Source of the DNA: Vandiemenella viatica
Lineage: Eukaryota; Arthropoda; Insecta; Orthoptera; Morabidae
NCBI GenBank assembly: GCA_031002005.1
Contig: CM061919.1
Coordinates: forward strand, 15,323,687 to 15,387,686
Direction of reading: 5' to 3'
Length of the DNA stretch: 64,000 nucleotides
Every line of letters starts with the position of its first letter. Within the stretch, counting starts at the first letter, position 1. Position numbers and translations under genes: made by a program. The notes beneath the pieces were generated by a model that had not been told where the DNA came from, did not search any database, and saw nothing but the letters and a program-made list of their open reading frames with translations. Below are positions 1 through 10,964 of the stretch, in pieces.

Positions 1-1470
1 ATTTTAACTGTGACAAATAATATGAATAATTAGCTGCTTGGCTTGGAAACCCCCCCCCCCTTTTCCACGTAGTTCAGCGTAGCTTTCCAGCCAACCCCTA
101 GACGGAGGCACGCACATAGTTTATGGACGCGCCCTAAGCAGTGGGAAAGAAATCGCTCGACCTTTGTTCGAAGTTCCAGTAAAATGATAAACAGAAATCT
201 GGTAGGCCAAACAATAAATCGAACTCGCATTATAAGTTCCAGGTTATTCTGTTAAATGGCAGTGCCATTTGAGTTGTGTAACTCGAAAATCGAAACGACG
301 AAACCAGTGTGCCATGCAATTCTGCTGTAGCTGAATGAGATATGCAGAAATCCTCGCATTGGTGACATGAAAGTTGAAACCAACTTTTCTCATCATGAAT
401 TATGCCGGACTAAGCTTTCTATAAATCCGATTTTTTTTTTTTTTTTTTTAAGGAGGGAAAGTGTAAACATCGAAGTAAGACAATCGATGCTATTTTCATT
501 CTGTGGTAAATAGTGTTCCTCTGGCTTGGTTCACAAAATTGACGGAGATAAACTCATCTTGCAAATCTGTTGTAGCTGAATGAGAAATTTTGTCTTCTTT
601 GACTTAAATTTGACATTTGATTCCAATTTTCTTGTTTTCACAGAATAAATCAGAAAAAGAATACTGTTGTGTGAGTGACTTTTCCGATAAGTGTCCGACA
701 TTAATTCTCTCGTAGATTTATGTGCGCATTCGTTAATCGTTTCTGATTTGCTTGTGAATGAGATATGATTTTTATAAGTTGCGGAATTAAGTAGCTACCC
801 TCAATTCTACTATAAAAGCAAAAATTAACAATAAAAAAGACGTTAAAATACGATTAAATGTCAGTACTCCTTGCAAAAAGAGCCAAATGATTCAATGAAA
901 AATATCTTGTTTCTTTCTTGATGATTTAAAAAATATCATGGAATAAAGATTTTATAAAAAATGAAAGACGTATCAGATATTTTTGTTTGTTATATACTTA
1001 TTTCCAAATCTTTCTTCTTGTTATCACATATTTTTTTCCAGAGTTTTCATTTTGATATTGTATAAAGTAGAAATCTAAACCGAAATATCAACTAGGTCTA
1101 CAAGACTAGAGATTGATTGTTAATACATAATATGTAGCGACTCAATCCGATTCAAATAAAGAGCATCTATAACATGCACTCTGAAGGAAAATTTTAGCGA
1201 ATATGTATTCAGTTAAAACAAATGTCGCATTTATCCATTTTTAAAGGGACTGAAATTTCATCACTGCTTGTGTTTTGGCAAAGCCAAACGTCCGTCCTTC
1301 TAACAGTGACAATTCATAGTTTAACATCCCAAAGTGAAGCATCCAATTACGATGCGTTGGCCGTCAATCCGAAGGACAGAGAGTGCGTGTTCTGGTTTTT
1401 TCCCAAGGTCTGATTCGGCCAATGTCCAGACTGCAGAGCTCAGCTAATTGGGCCAAGTAACACCTGTTTG
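1..1470. other. Non-coding AT-rich flank with diverged tandem repeats
   Basis: No convincing coding region. A short phrase, CTGTAGCTGAATGAGA and variants, recurs near 320, 565 and 750 in otherwise similar context, suggesting an old tandem repeat of roughly 200 bp. There is a C10 run near 50 and a T18 run near 432. The remainder is plain AT-rich sequence up to the hAT terminus at 1471. Confidence 0.4.
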
Positions 1471-1710
1471 CAGGGCCCGCTCTAGCGGTTTTGCCGCCCC
1501 GGACAAACAGACAAATTGCCGCCCCTTAAAATTATGTAGAATTATATATTTTTAAAAAAATAATTAATTTTTATTGGAATAAAATATTAAATTTTAATAA
1601 AATCATATATTCATAATAAACTTATTGAATTTGATCTAGCGGCACAAAATAGAGAAATTAATTAGGAAATATCTATACATAGCTACGAATTAACCATATT
1701 TTTTACATTT

Positions 1711-3020
1711 TTAAATGCTATAAAAAATTTTTTTGACCATGTTGAAGAAATTAGCGGCTTTCAAGGATGCTTTTGCCATTAATAACAAGATTGAGAGAAT
1801 GGCACGGAACATTAAATGCTCGCGAATTATATTGTTTAATTCTAGATTGCACTCCTGCTTTATTGCCCATGATATTGAACCCGTTGTCAGTCCCTGTCCT
1901 CTGATATCCTGCAAATTTAAACACAAGTCTTTAAGTTCTCCTACTATAATGTCAGACATTTGTTTTCCTGTGGATCTTTCGACTGCTAAGAACAGGGGCG
2001 TAGCTACTATGGGGCTAGGCGGTGCAGTGCACCGGGGCCCTCACGCTCAGGGGGCCCCCAAGCATACCTCAAGGGGCCCCTACGCGCACTTCTAGGGGAC
2101 CTCAAGCGCAGTTTAAAGGGCCCACGAGCCTTCACGGCAAACTGGCGACTTTTTTTTTTTTTTTTTTACCGTCGTCTAAGGGGCCCCTGAGAACACACTA
2201 AGGGCCCTCGCTGCTCAGGGTGGGGGGGGTCCCAATCACTGCTCAGGGGCCCCTAAAGAACAATTTTCAAGGGCTCCCATCCTCAGTTCAGGGGGCCCCT
2301 ACCAGCACACAAAGCAAAAAAAAGGTCGCCCCTCTGGCCTGAGGGCCCAAAATAAATTTGCACCGGGGCCCTTGTTGACCTAGCTACGCCACTGGCTAAG
2401 AAGCCTTAAAAGCGTTCATTAATTTTAATTTCAACATTAGGATTAAATTTATTGGTTGAAACATATCTGATTACAAGAGTAATTTCTGTATCTTACTAAA
2501 ATCAGGAGTAAAGTTTAAAATTATGGAAAAATATTTGAAATTTTTATTTAATTAATAACATGAGACTTTACACTTTGATGCAACAGATCTACTATCCCGG
2601 TTTGTATATTTTTCCCACGATATTAAACTTTAGTCTCTACTTTTTAGAGCACTCAACGTATGTGTTCTTCCATAATGGGATCGTATTCAGACAATAACTC
2701 AACTGTTTTTATGCTCAAACAACTTTCGCTTGTACCTTGAAAAACCAGTCAACTTTTACCAAGTATTTTGGTAATTGTAACGATTCTTAGAAGCACCTCG
2801 TTCCAATGATTTATTTCGGCATTAATAACTCTTTGAGTGGCAGCATCTTCAATTTTACAACAATTTAATCTTTTTTGCCTGAATATGATTTTTCGAAATT
2901 TCATGCTCTTTTAAAGTTTCGTCGAGGTGCTTCCAATTTTTAAAACCCTCCTTTGAGAGAGAACTAACTAAACAGCCGAAAATTTTGCAACAGAAGCAGT
3001 AAACGCAGTTTTGTGAAAGA
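1711..3020 (-). pseudogene. hAT transposase relic (zf-TTF/DUF4371, ZMYM-like family)
   Basis: Reading the minus strand downward from 3018, a cysteine-rich start (VYCFCCKIFG) is followed by EGFKNWKHL and HEISKNHIQAKK, the pattern of a zf-TTF domain. About 2600-2850 gives a segment like the family's linker (NAEINHWNEVLLRIV). After the MITE-interrupted stretch there is an RYV...INERF segment, then MSDIIVGELKDLCLNL and the family hallmark IRGQG near 1890. Near 1740-1790, AKASLKAANFFNMVKKIF matches the segment after the usual SLNLVV motif. Stops and frameshifts break it in several places, and the catalytic C-terminus is missing. The family acts as a cut-and-paste transposase in the nucleus; this copy cannot. 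Identification rests on remembered family motifs in their expected order. Confidence 0.7.
1993..2394. mobile_element. Non-autonomous hAT MITE nested in the hAT element
   Basis: The ends are CAGGGGCGTAGCTA and TAGCTACGCCACTG. They are flanked on both sides by GCTAAGAA (1985-1992 and 2395-2402), a perfect 8 bp target duplication. The 402 bp interior has no coding capacity and is built of GGGGCCC-type short repeats, unusually GC-rich beside its AT-rich host. It interrupts the transposase relic at 1711-3020 and is therefore younger than that element. Confidence 0.92.
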
Positions 3021-4516
3021 TAGTAGCTAATCTCACAATATTTGCTCTCAGTTGCTTAAAATTCGTGCATAATATTTTGAGCTAAAATGTCGATCTGTGT
3101 CATTGGAAGGAAATCAGTAATTATGCAATAGGTCACGTGGACCTTGCCTTACTAAAAAGCTTCTTACGGCGTCTCGTAAAATTCTTGGCCACAAAGTTTT
3201 AGAACGCCTTCTGTGAGTCTCACGTTGGTGTCAGTTCCAGTTGGTTTAGAAACTTCGTTCATTTGTCTGACGATTCTGTACTTCTTTTCTATCCCGACCT
3301 GATATTGGATTCTAAGATTTGTTTTAGTAAACCCTGATTACAGTATATTTTTTAACGCGCCAGATTGATTCTGCCTTTAAGCTAAAACCATAACCAAGAT
3401 AAATTATTCTCAGTTGATATAAAAAAATATTTATGCACAACACAAAATATTTTCCATACCCTGTGAACATGAAGAAAGTCTAGTGTTACTACACAGTCAA
3501 AGCTTATTCGCGGAGGATACTATCCGTAAATTTGCTGCAAATACAGAAACCGTGTATACAGAATGGCAATTTCTATGGGCTTAAACGGAATACGTTCCAA
3601 GTTCACAAACCAAAAACAAAAAATGATGTTGTGGAGTGATTATCGCGCTATGCACTTATTAAACCAACTGACAAAGTTATTCACTGAAATAGTTAATGAA
3701 TTTCTTTTTGTTGAAACGGTTTACAAATGCAGCAATTAGAGTATCTGTAAACCGTATTCGTATATATAATAAGCATCATGGTTTATTATATATTAGCAGT
3801 TAACATTCGAAATTGAATATACTAATGGTATGTGAAGTAACTAATCGGTAATCAGCAGCTGGTAATATTATTTATTTATTAATGATGGTAAGTACTGTCC
3901 CACACCCACTAAACTACAGTATTTTCACAAGCGATCAAAGCTAGCGTATGTAATTTAACCCAACCATAGCACTTACAATGCCTGTATCTAATTTGTACAA
4001 CAAATCTGTGAGGCTCGGGTTACGAGAAGAAATTATTACGCAAATTATTCCACTTCGATTTCCAATAACTAACATCCATATTGATTTGATTCATCAATTC
4101 AATAAAATAAATACTCAGCATCTCCCCCAAGCACTATCGATTCCATGTATTAGAGCCTAGCTGCAATTGCGAAAAACACTCCTTTTCACCGCGCCTAGTA
4201 ACTCGAGGGCAGTATAACGTCGGAATCAGTGCAGGTAGCCGAGGGCAGGTGTAACAGCCCCCACCTACCGCGCTTCTGTTTTGTGCTTTTGTCGTTGTGC
4301 GCTTTTGTCGTATATCCAACTAAATAACAGTTTAATCATAGATGTACTTACTTTTAGAAATTATGAAATCCTGAAGTAAATTTTATGAACTTCCACTTAT
4401 CAGCTAATAACGTAATAGTAAGACTAATGCTGTTGTGTAATGAAACCACTTTTATAATTAGCAATCATAAGCCAGTTGAGACAACAAAAGTCGAAACAGC
4501 GTTCTACTCGCGTGCT

Positions 4517-4690
4517 AAGGCCCAATTCACACAGAAGAGACGTGGCGCGGACTTCGGGCAGAGACATGGCTCGGACGCCGTGCATTTTGAAGTTGCTCCT
4601 ATGGCGGAATTCACACAGAGGCGGCGATGGCAACGGCGCGCCCCTTTGAGGTCCGCGCCCCGTCTCTTCGAAGTCTCTAGGGGCCCACCC
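4517..4690. mobile_element. GC-rich insertion, possible MITE
   Basis: GGCCCAATTCACACAG at about 4519 and GGAATTCACACAGAGGCG at about 4609 start two related GC-rich blocks (CGCGGACTTCGGGCAGAGAC..., GCGCGCCCCTTTG...). The block is far more GC-rich than its surroundings and resembles a small inserted element. I see no clean terminal repeats or target duplication, so family and limits are uncertain. Confidence 0.25.
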
Positions 4691-4874
4691 AAATAGCTAA
4701 TAAATGTAAGTTTTTAACGATCGCAAAAATCGGTATGTGGATTTTTTTATTAATTAGGTATTTAACACATTAATATTATTAATATTTTTCTCACACTTAC
4801 AGCCGAAATGGCGCCCCTAAATTTTAGCGCCCCGGGCAAATGCCCGGTTTGCCCCCCCCCTAGAGCGGGCCCTG

Positions 4875-5269
4875 CTGTTTGGGACTAATGAATGACATGG
4901 CCATATCACGTAAACGCTAGGACAAGCTGTTATCCAGTCAGTAAATTTCTCTGGAAACTTGTATTAGTCCGTAGAGATTACAATTGTAGTTCGCAGCTAC
5001 CATCCCATTTCATGACGAGGCCAAGAAATTTTCTGGAATAATTAACTAATTCACTTCTGTTACTACTTCACTGTTATCCTACTAGGAAACCACGTAGATT
5101 ACTCGTATTAAGCAACCTGGCAATGCCTTTTTCCAGATGACACTCTCTACATTTTTAAAGTTACATAGGTAGTTTCTAATACGTTCCAAACAAGCCTGTT
5201 TTGTACCATTTTGTGCAAGTTGACGCCTACTATTCTGGAAGTGTTCCTTTTGATAATTTCCGGACTGCT
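4875..5269. other. Unannotated spacer
   Basis: No gene, repeat or RNA feature seen between the right hAT terminus and the left arm of the large inverted repeat. Confidence 0.4.
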
Positions 5270-5379
5270 GATATCAGTAGGTAGAAGTAGGGGAAGCTAA
5301 CATTTTAACCGTTACTCGATGACGTCACAGGGGAGTGGGGTGGGCACGGCGAGAATGACGTGTTTAGTTCACCAGCCCG

Positions 5380-5393
5380 CCACCAGAGGGCGC
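5380..5393 (+). promoter_or_regulatory. CTCF-like motif, left arm
   Basis: CCACCAGAGGGCGC fits the CTCF core CCASYAGRKGGCRS at every position and contains the AGRKGGCGC core reported for Drosophila CTCF. It lies just after a CRE-type TGACGTCA (about 5320). The mirror copy sits in the other arm on the opposite strand. Binding is inferred from the motif only. Confidence 0.4.
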
Positions 5394-6356
5394 CACCTGT
5401 CATCCGCACGGCTTGTCATCACCGCTAACCTCAATTTGCACGACTATTTCTGGGATGTACCGCTAACCTATGACGCGACAGCAATGACACTCAATCTGAG
5501 TATTTCTGACACAACCCTCCCGCTGGCGAACAGCTGAAGTATCACACGCTATTTTATTTTCAGCGCACAATTAGCGACGTCACAGGACACTGCTATCAAG
5601 AATAACATTAGGAAATCCGCTTGCTTGCTGTTAACGTTCGTTATGAAATTTCTTCCTAGTATTTTGTCATGTGTTATTGATATATTGAAGTATTTTAATT
5701 CTTTGATTTTTAAATTACCATAAATTAACTTCAAAAATTATTTATTTTCATAGTTTTTGGGCAAAACTTATTGTTTCCTTCTGCAAATACTATTATTTGG
5801 CACCAATAAGTCCTTACTTGAAAATCCCCCCCCACTCATCTCGTTCTTATACCACATACACATTTTGTAAGGTCATTTCCTTCTATGGATCTAACAGCCA
5901 TTTTTTTACCACTTCAATTGTCTTATTGCTCTTAACATCACATTTAATGGAATTTTCGGTGATATTTATTGGCTATTTATTTCATCCCAACATCCTCATT
6001 ACCAATATGTTACTTATACACTCACAGAGCTCTATTTCATCTGCTTCATGTCTTTCAATGACATGATATGGCACTTATAAACTATGTTCTCTCTCCACTT
6101 CTAGTAATTTCATACTCGTGATAAGGGTACAAAACTATCCCATCTTAATCAAGGAATATACTAAACTGCGCGGTAGGGGTTTAGTTAAATAAAAATTAAT
6201 AATTTATTGGTAAATCATACAGATTTATTGAAATACATTTTATTGGATAATAATACATCATTCAGTACTTATAGTTTTATTTCATGTGCTTCATAGGCCT
6301 TTCTTGCCTTTACATATTGCACCCCCCCCCTCCCCATTTTTTTAGCCTACAGTAGT

Positions 6357-6460
6357 CAGCACCGAGCGTGGTGGGTGAGCTTTCGGGAGGACATGTGTTC
6401 GAATGTACGTCAGGCCATCATGGTTTCCTGAAATCACCCCAAGAAAAAGCTTAATATGCT
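6357..6460 (+). mobile_element. Degenerate tRNA-derived SINE fragment in left arm
   Basis: ACCGAGCGTGGTGGGTGAG (about 6360), then a shortened B-box area (TGTTCGAATGTACG) and ATGGTTTCCTGAAATCACC, match the main SINE of this window with internal deletion. The same fragment appears inverted in the right arm near 11570-11645, so it predates the arm duplication. Confidence 0.65.
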
Positions 6461-7134
6461 GGAAATACTAGAATTTTTTAGTTAATTTTGGTATATTGCT
6501 TCTCCCAAAACTGTCTTTTGGAATTAATGTGAATGCCAGGCGCTTTTATTTTATACACATGCAATTTGCATTATTCCACCAAGTATGGATCTGTCTGAGT
6601 ATTCAGTGGAGCTTGGCCGCGACCCCCGTGGCATATAGCTAACCAGCGGTCAGCTGTACACAATTCTGACGCATCGCTGTCCTCAATTCCGACCTATGAC
6701 GCGACATCAGGACACTCAGAGTATTTCTGACTTCCCCGTTACACACCATCACCTGAGGCGTTGCTCGCTAATTCAGAAGTAACACACGCCGTTGGTACAC
6801 GTCTATCAAGAATATTTTCGTCTCGACATGCAGCACAGGACGATAGCCGCTATTGGCTATTAACGGGTACTTGTTCGTAAATTTTAAATGGGATGGGTGA
6901 TAAACAACAATCATTTTTTCAGCATCTGTTAATACGAAATGGCTGCGAGACATTAGTTCCAATCTTATCCTAACTAGCTGCTTTACAGCATAGATTATGT
7001 AATACTTTTTTTTAACTATACATTGAGTCAATTTCAGCGCTGTGTTCATTGACGTAAATATCGTGGTTGTGAGTAGGCTTCACGAAATATCTCTCTTTTG
7101 TATGATCGGGTAATAACTGACGGCCTTTGTACGG

Positions 7135-7332
7135 TGGTGAAAGAAGTTTTGCATTCAGGTGAGCTGCAAGTATTTCAAAGAATTTAATCTTTTTTTTTTT
7201 TTTTATCTGACACATTTTCTCATGGATACTGCATATATTAAATATATTCAGTAATCTAAGACTAATATAGATGTTTAATTTCCAACAGTTTTTTCACATC
7301 GGCTGAGGATTTACCTAGAGGCGTCAGCTGTG
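7135..7332 (+). pseudogene. Decayed duplicate of the mini-exon module
   Basis: 7135-7158 matches the 24 nt block at 7910-7933 and is followed by GTGAGC, but its upstream acceptor reads GG instead of AG. 7289-7332 matches the 45 nt block at 8054-8098. It has a good acceptor (TTTCCAACAG) but is 44 nt long, and its donor GT has become CT. This looks like an inactivated upstream copy of the block pair used in the candidate gene at 7521-8407. Confidence 0.45.
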
Positions 7333-7473
7333 CTAAGTTAATGATTGAAATGAAAATATTCTACATTTTAAACCGGTCTTCTATAAGTAAATTTCATGAA
7401 TGTTGTCGTGGGTAGAGTTATATTGTGGTTGTTTCTGAAAGCACATTCCGCCAACCGTTTTTAATCCAATCTT

Positions 7474-7520
<47 letters not shown>

Positions 7521-7523
<3 letters not shown>

Positions 7524-8407
7524 CGATGCTTGAACGTGTACGTGGAATTACATCTAATGTGATACCAATTCCGCGTGATCATGCGCTATTAGCAGACATC
7601 GAATACCCCGCGTATGAAAGACAATCAAATGATGTGGACCCCACTGTCACCTGTGGTATGTTAATGACTCAAATGAAATGTTTCACATTTTAAACTTATC
7701 TTCTTTAAGTAAAATTCATGTTGGGGTAGTATATACAATTACATGTCTATGTTTCTGATGATAAGAAAATTGAGATTATCAAAAACATGTCTTGTTTCTG
7801 TATGGTATTGGAATAATGTGTGTGTGTTTTTTCTTTTTTTTTTTTTCTTCTATGTATTCGGATATGGTGTTTTACTTGGGCAAAATAATAACTGACGAAC
7901 TTTAAACAGAGGTGAAGGAACTTTTGCATTCAGGTGAGCACAAGTGTTTCAATCAATTTGGTCTTGTTTATCTGATGCTTTTTCTCATTGGTGCAGCTAT
8001 TATTAAATATTTCCAATTATCTAAGCCTAATATAGTTGTTTAATTTTCAACAGTTCTTTCGCATCATGTCGGTGTTTTCCTAGAATCTGTCAGCTGTGGT
8101 AAGTTAATGATTGGGTTACATGTGTATGTTTCTGATGATAGGGAAATTTCAGATTATCAAATACAATCCTGTTTTCCTCATGATGTTGGAATAATGTGTT
8201 TTTTTGTATGCAGATTCAATGCAGGATGTTGATGACTGCATAATATTGCCACATGATGGTGATTCATGCCTCTGTAAGTTAATTGGTCAAATATCGGTAT
8301 GGAAGTTCCTTGTTTCATCGTTTGTATCGACTACTTCATGATGTTTGGAATAATGTGTTTATTTTTTTTTTTCTTCTTCTGCAGATTCAGCTGCAGATGA
8401 TGATTGA
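7521..8407 (+). CDS. Candidate gene of symmetric phase-1 mini-exons
   Basis: Proposed blocks: 7521-7655 (135 nt), 7910-7933 (24 nt), 8054-8098 (45 nt), 8214-8273 (60 nt) and 8385-8407, the last ending in TGA. Each internal block is a multiple of 3, follows a pyrimidine-rich AG acceptor and precedes GTATGT, GTGAGC or GTAAGT. All junctions fall in codon phase 1, so any block can be skipped or duplicated without breaking the frame. Predicted residues include ESMLERVRGITSNVIPIPRD from block 1, EVKELLHS from block 2, VLSHHVGVFLESVSC from block 3 and DSMQDVDDCIILPHDGDSCL from block 4, then YSAADDD and stop. The introns are also related (GTAAGTTAATGA... and GGAATAATGTGT...), so the gene seems to have grown by duplicating exon-intron units. 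The first exon is not located and no known domain is recognised. An AATAAA lies near 8578. The acceptor of block 1 follows an unusually long T tract (from about 7474). Confidence 0.4.
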
Positions 8408-8575
8408 AATATGTTATCTGATGATGATTCCATTATGTTATCTGATGATGATGTTGATGGTGATTGCATACGTTATCGGATGATGATGGTGATGGTGATT
8501 GTTGCATTACGTTATCTGATGATGGTGGTGACAGTGATTGTATTATGTTATCTGATGATGATGTATGAATTAAAA
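8396..8575 (+). repeat. GATGAT-type minisatellite
   Basis: GTTATCTGATGATGATG-like units recur about five times, separated by GGTGATTG spacers, immediately after the proposed stop codon at 8405. The repeat appears to have grown out of the end of the last exon-like block, which is related to 8214-8273. Confidence 0.7.
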
Positions 8576-8906
8576 ATTAATAAAAAAATTAAAATTAATT
8601 TTCTCTGAACTTTTATCATATTATTATAGTAGATTTAGTCAGTGTGTCTCAAAAAAAAATAATCCCGAATGCTGTTAACTGTGTGTAGCTCACATGAAAA
8701 CTGTTTCAAACACAGAATTAGATGGAGCTTCACTTGGGTGCTGTGCACTTTGATAATCACTAAATGCCAAATTCTGAATTTCTTTAATGTGTACTAATGT
8801 CCCCCCAGTGACTTGAATGTGAAATGAATGGTGTGTGATTTAGTCATAGTGTCTCAAAACATCCAGAATTTTTATAAAGAAATTTTAAATGTGGATGGTT
8901 GATTTT

Positions 8907-9640
8907 GATGTCAAACATAAAGTGACTTCAAGAAATTTTTAATCAAGAGAGGATACCGCTGTATATATCTCTAAGGTAAGAATTTTTTTTCCTTAGTATC
9001 TACCATAGGCCATAATGACTCCTTGAATTTTTTTTCATGTAGTCACTCTGACTCGTATTCATTGTTGAACATGCTGTGTGTTGTAACTTGCTATGTTGAT
9101 AGATTTGGCAAAATTCTCTTCGAAGGTACTATGACGAAATTTACATGTCTGTGAATAATAAATGTTAACAGCCGCACAGCATTTACTAATGACATGCTGA
9201 AACTTAGACGGTGCGTCAGAGTTAGAAGCGAGATGCCTGAGGTTATGTGTAGCGATGGGAGATTTGATGGCAATCTGTCTGATGTTGAACATAAAGTGAC
9301 TTCAAGAAATTTGTACCCAAGAGAGGATACTGCTGTATATATCGCTAAGGTAAGAAATTTTTTTTCCATAGTATCTACCACAGGCTATAATGACTCCTTG
9401 AAATTTTTTTTCATGTAGTCACTCTGACTCGTATTCATTGTTGAATATGCTGTGTGTTTTAACTTGTTGTGTTGATAGATTTGACAAAATTCTCTTCGAA
9501 GGTGCTATGACGAAATTTACATGTCTGTGAATAATAAATGTTAACAGCCGCACAGCATTTACTAATGCCATGCTGAAACTTAGACGGTGCGTCAGAGTTA
9601 GAAGCGAGATGTCTGAGGTTATGTGTCAAACAAATCTAAA
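8907..9640 (+). repeat. Tandem duplication with exon-like block
   Basis: Two units of about 370 bp follow each other. Shared phrases include ATAAAGTGACTTCAAGAAAT (8920 and 9293), TCACTCTGACTCG (9046, 9420) and GACGGTGCGTCAGAGTTAG (9208, 9583). A third, shorter relative sits near 10160-10290. In the first unit, 9194-9351 is open from an ATG (containing RVRSEMPEVMCSDGRFDG and SRNLYPREDTAVYIAK) and ends exactly at AAG|GTAAGA, a good donor. The function is unknown; the block could be an exon of the spacer gene or of an extinct one. Confidence 0.5.
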
Positions 9641-9653
9641 TATTAGTCGACTT

Positions 9654-9678
9654 ACACACACACACACACACACACATA
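9654..9678. repeat. (CA)n microsatellite
   Basis: About eleven CA dinucleotides in a row. Confidence 0.95.
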
Positions 9679-10289
9679 ATTTTTTTAGCTTAAAATTGAC
9701 TGGGTTTTAATTCTGCTTGGTTGCATGTGCAAATTTTGTCAATGTAGCTGAAGCTCGATTTTGAATAAAATCATAGTATCTACCAGAAAAATACGATTTG
9801 ATGTCACTGATAGTGTTACAAAGTTGTATAAATGTGCGCTTTCCGAGACTTTTATATGACCTTTACCCAGACCCAATCTGCTTTTAAGCTCTTTTTCGTA
9901 TATAAACTTCATAAAGTATGTGTCATGTTCCAGAACTCGAAAAGTGGCTGTTTTTCCATACTTTATCTGTAAATACATTTGTAAATAGGGTGTTTGTCAT
10001 GGCTAACGTTAACTTCTCTATATTGTGAACTGTAGAGTATAGATGGTAATGCCATTAACATACTTTAAACAATTCTTAGTGCATAGCTGTGTCCTGTGAC
10101 TTTCACCTTCGTGTCACGCTGGTTAGTGGAACACACAAAAAATAGCAGTGCAAACTTGGACTAATCAAGAGAGACTACTGCTGTATATATCGCTGAGGTA
10201 AGAAAATGTTTTTCCATAGTATCTACCACGGACCATAATGGCTCATAGAAAAAATTTCTCAGAGTCAGTCTAACCCGCCTTCAGTCGTA

Positions 10290-10498
10290 AAACCTGGTGG
10301 ATTTTCACTTCCACATAGATATTTGTCGTGGTTGGAACTATAGTTTATCGTGGAATCCTAAGCACGGAACGTCCTGGCATGGCTCATGTGATCAAATTCA
10401 ACTCCCCAAAATTCCTGATTCAATCGGCATTAGAACCCGGACCCTTGAGTTTCTGAGAATAATCACTTTAACCACTGAGTCACCAGACCACGTTTATT
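10290..10498 (-). mobile_element. tRNA-derived SINE, second family
   Basis: On the minus strand the head reads GTGGTCTGGTGACTCAGTGG, an A-box-like start. About 40 nt on comes GGGTCCGGGTTCTAATGCC, a B-box-like sequence, then a tRNA-unrelated body ending in CTATGTGGAAGTGAAAATC. The body differs from the main SINE of the window. A 3' fragment of the same family occurs on the plus strand near 20860-20940. Confidence 0.6.
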
Positions 10499-10964
10499 GA
10501 ATCCGAAAGACTTTTTTCCGTCTCATTTTGAAAAACTAGCAGTAAAAACAAAAATAGTATTTTAATTAAATAGTGCATTAGAAGCAGTTATTTGTGTCTT
10601 CTGTGTAAGAAAATTGATTGAAAGAGACAAAGTTCCTCAAGAATAGAACAGGACATATTTTACTACGCTCATACGAAATAAAATAAAATTAAGGCCGAAA
10701 TTAAAGGTGAATTAAATTTACCAGTTCCATAGATTGGTTATATGGACTTTTTTTAAAAATATGAATAGTGAAACAAATTAAAGATATGGAAGAACAGAGC
10801 GCTTTCGAACTGGTAGGTTGTGTCTTGATAACACATTTGCACTAACAATAAGGTAATTAACTGAAAAACTAAAAAAAAGTTGGATAGATATACAACCGCG
10901 TTCGTCAATTTGTAAACAGTGTAGGCCCTACCACTAATAAAATTATACACATTGTAGCAGGAAT

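Larger units (their letters stand above)
1471..4874 (-). mobile_element. hAT-superfamily DNA transposon, degenerate
   Basis: The left end reads CAGGGCCCGCTCTAG and the right end CTAGAGCGGGCCCTG, a perfect 15 bp terminal inverted repeat of hAT type. Next to the ends the sequence is GC-rich on both sides (GCCGCCCC / GGGCAAATGCCCGG). The flanks share CTGTTTG (1464-1470 and 4875-4881), which fits an 8 bp duplication with one altered base. The interior carries a minus-strand transposase relic with zf-TTF and DUF4371-like segments and is interrupted by a younger MITE. The C-terminal dimerisation half of the transposase is not visible, so the copy is dead. The region 3100-4500 holds nothing I can identify. 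Confidence 0.8.
5270..7037 (+). repeat. Left arm of the 7.4 kb inverted repeat
   Basis: Matches the reverse complement of 10965-12684 nearly base for base. The main difference is a block of about 45 bp near 5788-5835, including a C8 run, that is absent from the right arm. Each arm itself contains two related modules (about 5320-5640 and 6660-6860) sharing TATGACGCGACA, ATCAAGAATA and similar phrases. On the minus strand an open frame of about 60 codons (7049-6768, containing HFVLTDAEKMIVVYHPSHLK) is conserved in the other arm with few changes. This could mean selection, or simply a recent duplication. Confidence 0.9.

Noticed and set aside
7472..7693. Open frame starting with a run of Phe
   Set aside because: The start is the poly-T acceptor tract; only the part from 7521 on was kept, as an exon-like block.
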